Shown in pieces: positions 54,684 to 64,000 of a stretch of DNA of 64,000 nucleotides. Each line of letters opens with the position of its first letter. Position 1 is the first letter of the stretch. The notes below the pieces were generated by a model. It had not been told where the DNA came from. It saw only the letters and a list, made by a program, of their open reading frames with translations, and searched no databases. This DNA is from Bin87 sp965204395. Its GTDB lineage: Bacteria; Chloroflexota; Dehalococcoidia; Lucifugimonadales; UBA3495. The DNA lies in the NCBI GenBank assembly GCA_965204395.1, contig OZ241987.1, forward strand, positions 682,001 to 746,000, written 5' to 3'. The translations under genes were made by a program, and so were the position numbers.

Positions 54684-56135
54684 ATGGGCAAAGTCACGGG
54701 ATTCATGGAGTTCGGGCGGTTCGGCCCGGACCGTCGGCCCCCGGCAGAACGCGTCGGAGATTATCGGGAGTACTACCACCGGTGGTCCGATGAGCAGGCC
54801 GCCGAGCAGGGCGGCCGGTGCATGGACTGCGCCGTGCCTTTCTGCCACATGGGATGCCCCCTTGGCAACGTCATCCCGGAGTTCAACCATCAGGTGTACC
54901 TGGGTAACTGGGAACGGGCGCTGGAAGTGCTGTTGAGCACCAACAACTTCCCGGAATTTACGGGGCGAATCTGCCCCGCGCCCTGCGAAGCCTCCTGCGT
55001 ACTGAGCATCAACGCTGATCCCGTTACCATCGAATACATCGAGAAGGAAATCAGCGACCGAGGTTTCGAACAGGGCTGGATCAAACCAATGCCGCCGGCC
55101 ACCCGTTCCGGCAAGACCGTCGCCGTGGTTGGCAGCGGCCCGTCCGGCCTGGCCGCCGCCCAGCAACTCAACCGCGCCGGCCACACCGTCACGGTATTCG
55201 AACGCGCCGACTACATCGGCGGCCTGCTGATGCTGGGCATCCCCGATTTCAAGCTTGAGAAGTCCGTCGTCAATCGCCGCGTCGAGATCATGGAAGCCGA
55301 AGGCATCGAATTCCGTACCGGCGTCAACATCGGCATCAACTATCCGGCGGAACAACTCTTGCGCGAATACGACGCGGTGTGCCTCACCGGCGGCTCGACT
55401 CAAGCGCGTGATCTGGACGTGCCCGGGCGCGAACTCGACGGCGTGCATTTCGCCATGGAATACCTGCCCCAACAGAATCGCACGCTGGCTGGGGAGACAA
55501 TCGACAATCAGATCACCGCTGAGGGCAAGCGGGTCATCATCCTCGGCGGCGGCGACACCGGCGCCGACTGCCTGGGCACCGCGCACCGCCAAGGCGCGGA
55601 GATTGTCCACCAATTCGAACTGCTCCCCGAGCCTCCCGAAACCCGCCCCGATGACAATCCCTGGCCCGATTGGCCCATGATCTTGCGCACTTCCGGCGCC
55701 CACGAAGAGGGCGGTGTCCGAGATTACAACATCCTCACCAAGGCTCTCACTGGAGAAAACGGACATATTAGCAAGCTCCACGCGGTCCGGGTTGACTGGA
55801 CCAAGGGAGAAAGCGGCCGTTTCCAGATGTCGGAGGTACCCGACAGCGAGTTCTCGGTTGACGCCGACCTGGTGTTGTTGGCTATGGGATTCCTGCACCC
55901 TGAACACGGCGGGATGCTGGAACAATTCGGCGTGGATCTGGATGCGCGCGGGAACGTGCAGGTTGATGAAAACAAGATGACGTCCGTGCCCGGCGTGTTT
56001 GCCGGCGGCGATATGGTACGCGGCCAATCCCTCGTGGTCTGGGCAATCGCAGAGGGCCGTGATGTCGCGCGCGGCATCGACCAATATTTGTCCTCCGGCG
56101 TTTCCCACCTGCCCCGGTCGACCGCAACAGCATGA
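54684..56135 (+). CDS. gltD: Glutamate synthase small subunit (NADPH)
   Basis: 483 residues. The N-terminal cluster domain (GGRCMDCAVPFCHMGCPLG and GRICPAPCEASCVLSIN) holds the 4Fe-4S ligands; then FAD-binding VVGSGPSGLAAAQQLNRAG and NADPH-binding VIILGGGDTGADCLGTAHRQ. Supplies electrons to GltB. The start at 54684, two bases after gltB, gives MGKVTGFMEFGRFGPDRRPP, the usual GltD N-terminus. Standard length. Forms an operon with gltB. Confidence 0.95.
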   Translation: MGKVTGFMEFGRFGPDRRPPAERVGDYREYYHRWSDEQAAEQGGRCMDCAVPFCHMGCPLGNVIPEFNHQVYLGNWERALEVLLSTNNFPEFTGRICPAPCEASCVLSINADPVTIEYIEKEISDRGFEQGWIKPMPPATRSGKTVAVVGSGPSGLAAAQQLNRAGHTVTVFERADYIGGLLMLGIPDFKLEKSVVNRRVEIMEAEGIEFRTGVNIGINYPAEQLLREYDAVCLTGGSTQARDLDVPGRELDGVHFAMEYLPQQNRTLAGETIDNQITAEGKRVIILGGGDTGADCLGTAHRQGAEIVHQFELLPEPPETRPDDNPWPDWPMILRTSGAHEEGGVRDYNILTKALTGENGHISKLHAVRVDWTKGESGRFQMSEVPDSEFSVDADLVLLAMGFLHPEHGGMLEQFGVDLDARGNVQVDENKMTSVPGVFAGGDMVRGQSLVVWAIAEGRDVARGIDQYLSSGVSHLPRSTATA

Positions 56136-56291
56136 ACGGGGCGCGTTAGTCATTGATGCCGGAGCGGGGCGGGAACCTAACCCGCCCTGACGCTTAAATC
56201 GAGCGGCCGTCACAGCGATTCCTGACGCATTCAGGCCAAATACGATAAAATCAGGCGACTCAATAGCAAAAGTACGGATGAGGTGGAAACA

Positions 56292-56678
56292 ATGCCCCAG
56301 GAGAGCAATCGGGTCGTCTATCCTCCCGAGGGCTGGACGAATTCCCTTGTTTCGGAACCCATGGGGCCCGACCGCTTCGGCAACGGTCAGATGTATGACA
56401 CCAGCCTGCATGGCTCGCCCCTGATCCGTCTGATTTACGACGCTCGGGACGATCAGATCACCATTCGTTGCCTCCGATGCGACCAGCAGGATCAAGCCGG
56501 CGGACGTTTCCAGGACTACCGCATGATCGGCATCATCAGCATCAACGCCACCACGCTCCTCATCCCCATGAACACCCCGCGCATCATGAAGCATCTGGCC
56601 GACGTCCACAACGAGACTCTGCCCGGTATCGATGATATTGATTTCTTCAACTGTCTCCTGGATTGTTGCGATTTGTGA
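56292..56678 (+). CDS. Small hypothetical protein, possibly conserved
   Basis: 128 residues from ATG 56292 (GAGG about 8 bases upstream). Contains EPMGPDRFGNGQMYDTSLHG, LIRLIYDARDDQITIRCLRC, DYRMIGIISINATTLLIPMN and a C-terminal FFNCLLDCCDL. It has several cysteines (CLRCD and the final C-x3-CC) but no known metal motif. Lies between gltD and a GMC oxidoreductase on the same strand. I do not know the family. Confidence 0.6.
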   Translation: MPQESNRVVYPPEGWTNSLVSEPMGPDRFGNGQMYDTSLHGSPLIRLIYDARDDQITIRCLRCDQQDQAGGRFQDYRMIGIISINATTLLIPMNTPRIMKHLADVHNETLPGIDDIDFFNCLLDCCDL

Positions 56679-56780
56679 TTCAGGCGGACTGCCAAAAACG
56701 GAACGGCGCGATCTTTACCTGCCCGGTTACTCAATTTTCCGGCATAGACAAACCGTTAGCATTGTTCACCGAGGATTGTC

Positions 56781-58331
56781 ATGAACTACGATTTCATCAT
56801 CGTTGGCGGAGGCTCGGCTGGCTGCACCCTCGCCTCTCGGCTCACCGAAGACCCGAACGTCTCCGTTTTACTTCTTGAGGCCGGACCGGACTATCCCGAC
56901 TTCGATCACCTTCCGGTCGATCTGAAGCAGGGCAACAACGTCTGGCGTTCGGCCTACGGACCACACAGTTGGGGTTACAACGCGCGGGGAACTCCGCAAC
57001 AGGAAGAACCCATCATCATTCCCCGTGGCAAAGCCATGGGCGGGTCCAGCAGCATCAACGGCCAGGTGCTCTTCCGCGGCGTTCCGGAAGATTATGACAA
57101 CTGGGCCATCTGGGGTAACGACGAGTGGTCGTTCACCAAGGTGCTCCCATATTTCCGACGCCTCGAGAACGACCTCGATTTCTCCGGCGACGACTTCCAC
57201 GGAGACAGCGGACCCATCCCAGTGCGGCGCTACAAGCGCGAAGAATGGCTCCCCGTCGCTGAGGCTTTTTACGATACCTGCCGGGCCCTGGGTTTCCCGG
57301 AGGACCCCGATCAGAACCATCCCGATTCCAACGGCATCGCCGCGCGCCCCTTGAACAACATCGACGGCGTGCGTATGAGCACCTCACTCACCTACCTGTC
57401 CATGGCTCGCCACCGGCTGAACCTGACCGTTCGCGGCAGCGTGGTGGTCCGTCGCATCCTGTTCGAGGGAAAAACGGCTGTCGGCATCGAGGCTGAAAGC
57501 GGCGGAGACATATTCGAGGTATTTGGAGACGAGATCATCCTCAGCGGTGGCGCCATAGCATCCCCGCAGATCCTGCTGTTGTCCGGCGTCGGCCCCGCCG
57601 ACCACCTCCGGGAAATGGGCATCCCGTTGATCCACGAACTGACCGGAGTCGGCGAGAACCTCCGGGACCACCCAGCGGTATTCAGCCTGTTCCGGGGTAT
57701 CGGCGACCCTCCCGACCTGGACTCTCCCAGCATTCAGGTTGGCCTGCGATACAGCCCGGAAGGCACCGGCACTCGCGGGGACATCCAACTGGCGCCTCTC
57801 CTAATGACCAGCGAGCACCGTCCGGCCAGCGTCAACATCGAATCCGACGATTTCCACTTCGGGTTCAGCGCGGCTTTGCAAAATGCTTCTACCGCCGGCC
57901 GGCTGCGCCTGGCGTCCACCGACCCCCACGTCCAACCGGACCTGTTCTACGACTATCTTTCCGATCCTGTAGATCGCCAGCGGATGCGCGCCGCGGTGCG
58001 TCTGGGTTTGCAGATTGCTGAACAGCCCACGTTCCGCGAGTTCGTCGCCGAAAGGTTGTCTCCCACTGACGATGATTTGGCGTCCGATTCCGCCCTGGAT
58101 CAGTGGATGTTGCGCAACGCTTATACCCAACATCACTCGTCAGGGACTTGCAAGATGGGCCCCGGGTCCGACTTGGACGCCGTGGTAGACCAGTATTGCC
58201 ACGTCTACGGAATGCGGAACATTCGCGTGGTGGACGCCTCGGTAATGCCCGACGTTATCCGGGCCAACACCAACGCCACCACCATCATGATCGCGGAACG
58301 CGTGGCCGAATTTATCAAGGAAGGCAAGTAG
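56781..58331 (+). CDS. GMC-family FAD oxidoreductase (choline dehydrogenase-like)
   Basis: 516 residues. N-terminal FAD-binding NYDFIIVGGGSAGCTLASRL, GMC signature 1 at PRGKAMGGSSSINGQVLFRG and signature 2 as GAIASPQILLLSGVGPADHL; C-terminal active site region TQHHSSGTCKMGPGSDLDAV (His) and VVDASVMPDVIRANTNATTI (Asn). Oxidises alcohols; choline, glucose and other substrates occur in the family, and no feature here fixes which. Preceded by a long gap from the small gene; start ATG 56781 has GAGG upstream. Confidence 0.88.
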   Translation: MNYDFIIVGGGSAGCTLASRLTEDPNVSVLLLEAGPDYPDFDHLPVDLKQGNNVWRSAYGPHSWGYNARGTPQQEEPIIIPRGKAMGGSSSINGQVLFRGVPEDYDNWAIWGNDEWSFTKVLPYFRRLENDLDFSGDDFHGDSGPIPVRRYKREEWLPVAEAFYDTCRALGFPEDPDQNHPDSNGIAARPLNNIDGVRMSTSLTYLSMARHRLNLTVRGSVVVRRILFEGKTAVGIEAESGGDIFEVFGDEIILSGGAIASPQILLLSGVGPADHLREMGIPLIHELTGVGENLRDHPAVFSLFRGIGDPPDLDSPSIQVGLRYSPEGTGTRGDIQLAPLLMTSEHRPASVNIESDDFHFGFSAALQNASTAGRLRLASTDPHVQPDLFYDYLSDPVDRQRMRAAVRLGLQIAEQPTFREFVAERLSPTDDDLASDSALDQWMLRNAYTQHHSSGTCKMGPGSDLDAVVDQYCHVYGMRNIRVVDASVMPDVIRANTNATTIMIAERVAEFIKEGK

Positions 58332-58423
58332 CCTCAACCCAACCGTTGCTCCCACGCACGATTTCATCATTGCTAACCCGCAAATCTCCCCACCACAACC
58401 CTCTCCAAGGACGGCATTAGGAC

Positions 58424-59839
58424 ATGACCACCCTCAACACTCGAATCGAACGCGACTCTATGGGTGAAATGCAGGTGCCCGCGGATGCGCTATATGGAGC
58501 CTCCACCATGCGGGCCGTGCTCAATTTCCCCATCAGCGACCTCCGTTTCCCGCGCCAGTTCATCCGCGCCCTGGGCCTCATCAAATTGGCCTGCGCCCAG
58601 ACCTACATGGATCTCGGCGCCCTCGATCCCACCATTGGCAACGCCATAGTGCAAGCGGCACAGGAAGTGGCCGACGGCAAGCATGATGAACACTTCGTGC
58701 TCGACATATTCCAAACCGGCTCGGGAACCTCCACCAATACCAATGCCAACGAGGTCATCGCCAACCGCGCCTCCCAGATCCTGGGCGGCGACCTTGGTTC
58801 CCGCCTGGTGCACCCCAACGACAACGTCAACCTGGGCCAGAGCTCCAATGACGTGATCCCTACGGCCATTCATCTGGCCGCGCTCCTCGGCATGAAGGAA
58901 GATCTCATTCCCGCCCTCGAAGAGTTGCGCGCCGCTTTGCAGGAAAAATCCGACGAGTTCTGGCCCATCGTCAAGACCGGCCGAACGCACCTGCAGGATG
59001 CAACGCCCGTGCGGTTGGGCCAGGAATTCGCGGGCTACGCCGGCCAGGCCGAGTACAGCATCGCCCGGGTGCGCCGCGCCGAGCAGGCTCTCGCTGAGGT
59101 CGCCCTGGGTGGTACCGCGGTCGGCACCGGCGTCAACACCCATCCGGAAGCATCCAGCCGCACCTGCGCCCGCCTGTCCCAGATGACGGGTGTCACGATT
59201 CGCGAAACCGACAACCATTTCCAGGCCCAGTCTGCTCTCGACGGCATCGTCGAGGCCAGTGGCCAGCTTAAAACCGTGGCCATCAGCCTCCATAAAATCG
59301 CCAACGACATCCGGTTCCTCGGCTGTGGCCCCCGTGCCGGACTGGGCGAAATCAACGTCCCCGAAGTCCAGCCGGGCAGCAGCATTATGCCGGGTAAGGT
59401 GAATCCGGTCATCTCCGAGTCTGTGATCCAGGTCTCGGCGCACGTCGTGGGCAACGATGCCGCGGTAGCCCTCGCCGGGGCCGGCGGGTATTTCGAGCTC
59501 AATACCATGATGCCCCTGGCCGCGTACAACCTGTTGCAGTCGGTTTCCCTGCTGTCGGCCTCCGCTCGCAATTTCGCGCAACAATGCGTGGTCGGCATTA
59601 CCGCAACGGGTACTGGCCCTGCGATGGTGGAAAAAGGGCTGATGCTCGGCACCGCACTGGCCCCGTCCATCGGCTACGACGCAGCCGCAGGGATCGCCAA
59701 GAAAGCCTCGGATACAGGGCAAACCATCCGCGAAGTGGCACGCGCCGAAACCTCCCTCTCCGAGTCGGAACTGGACGAACTGCTGAATCCCGAGGAGATG
59801 ACCAAACCCAGCCTGGAGGTTCGCGCCGGCGGCGGATAA
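58424..59839 (+). CDS. fumC: Fumarate hydratase class II
   Basis: 471 residues. Converts fumarate to malate. Contains TGSGTSTNTNANEVIANRAS, the signature GSSIMPGKVNPV (with the catalytic Ser loop), GRTHLQDATPVRLGQEF and LGGTAVGTGVNTHPEASSRT. The family also includes aspartase; the length and GSSIMPGKVNPV are shared. I prefer fumarase because it starts TRIERDSMGEMQVPADALYG, the usual FumC opening. ATG 58424 has AAGGAC about 12 bases upstream. Confidence 0.9.
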   Translation: MTTLNTRIERDSMGEMQVPADALYGASTMRAVLNFPISDLRFPRQFIRALGLIKLACAQTYMDLGALDPTIGNAIVQAAQEVADGKHDEHFVLDIFQTGSGTSTNTNANEVIANRASQILGGDLGSRLVHPNDNVNLGQSSNDVIPTAIHLAALLGMKEDLIPALEELRAALQEKSDEFWPIVKTGRTHLQDATPVRLGQEFAGYAGQAEYSIARVRRAEQALAEVALGGTAVGTGVNTHPEASSRTCARLSQMTGVTIRETDNHFQAQSALDGIVEASGQLKTVAISLHKIANDIRFLGCGPRAGLGEINVPEVQPGSSIMPGKVNPVISESVIQVSAHVVGNDAAVALAGAGGYFELNTMMPLAAYNLLQSVSLLSASARNFAQQCVVGITATGTGPAMVEKGLMLGTALAPSIGYDAAAGIAKKASDTGQTIREVARAETSLSESELDELLNPEEMTKPSLEVRAGGG

Positions 59840-59885
59840 ACGGAGCGAAAACGTCGAAATCCGCCGCTTTGGTGAACGGTGTCAA

Positions 59886-59914
59886 TTGACAAAATAACCG
59901 TTCACGTGTAGAGT
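59886..59914 (+). promoter_or_regulatory. Sigma-70 promoter upstream of rpoB
   Basis: TTGACA (59886-59891), 17-base spacer, TAGAGT (59909-59914). It lies 190 bases before the rpoB start in the 263-base gap after fumC, in the same direction. The long leader is common for rpoB. Confidence 0.65.
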
Positions 59915-60102
59915 AAGCCTATCGTTAACTGAACATGATAGTCGTCGCCATCGCCTCGTTTTCTAACCTGCACCCCTTGACCTGAACCACCCTTGTCTCG
60001 GCTTGCCGTTCGCGGCGGGCCGTTTCGTCGTGTCTGTCCAAATGTCATGCGGGGCAGGTCGTGTTCGCTTAATTCCCCGTACCCGCCAGGAGTGTCGATA
60101 CT

Positions 60103-64000
<3,898 letters not shown>

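Noticed and set aside
54678..56609. 643-codon minus-strand frame
   Set aside because: Antisense to gltD and the following small gene; codon-pattern shadow.
58490..59722. 410-codon minus-strand frame
   Set aside because: Antisense to fumC.

Overview
The window is a high-GC bacterial chromosome segment, most likely from a member of the Chloroflexota (Dehalococcoidia/SAR202-like). Three things point there. The peptide-binding lipoprotein at 5876-7765 has the long E/V/K-rich linker after its lipid-anchored cysteine that is common in Chloroflexota solute-binding proteins. The 16S rRNA gene stands alone, with its own promoter and terminator and no 23S behind it, as known in Dehalococcoides. The housekeeping proteins are ordinary bacterial types. 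The lineage call is inference; no database search was possible.

Layout. 0.1-7.8 kb: a FluC/CrcB fluoride channel, a small lipoprotein, a membrane-anchored PQQ-type beta-propeller with an N-terminal zinc ribbon, and a peptide ABC importer (binding protein and two permeases, no ATPases in view). 8-40 kb: a large mobile/defence island. It holds a tyrosine recombinase with two decayed copies of its C-terminal half, an IS66-like relic, a Tn3-family relic with 37-bp ends, a complete IS5-like element, a 187-bp MITE, two broken restriction-modification methylases, a PLD-family protein, a pair of adjacent AAA-type ATPases, a zincin-like protein, a candidate HEPN protein, an HNH endonuclease, a DUF3800 protein and a patatin relic. 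40-45 kb: two tandem HEAT-repeat genes and a second IS. 45-64 kb: conserved core genome: 16S rRNA, thiL-tsaE-tsaB-ndk, rsfS, gltB-gltD, a small conserved-looking protein, a GMC oxidoreductase, fumC and the start of rpoB (cut by the window end).

The most interesting signal is a two-gene module present twice in the island in opposite orientations: 10305-14146 (plus strand) and 34584-38407 (minus strand). Gene A (about 571-574 aa) has an N-terminal excisionase/MerR-like helix-turn-helix and a C-terminal domain with a degenerate PLD/HKD-like motif. Gene B (about 701-709 aa) is a large, apparently all-helical protein with no motif I recognise. In both copies the A stop codon overlaps the B start codon, and the copies are clearly paralogous but strongly diverged, so they probably arrived independently. 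Copy 1 carries an in-frame amber codon in B; copy 2 looks intact. Neighbours in both places are restriction, nuclease and recombinase genes. I infer a candidate two-component defence or mobile-element system.

Decay is heavy throughout the island: frameshifts, nonsense codons (one exactly at the catalytic tyrosine codon of a recombinase copy), a deletion between 12-bp direct repeats, and transposon insertions. The core region from 46.8 kb on shows none of this.
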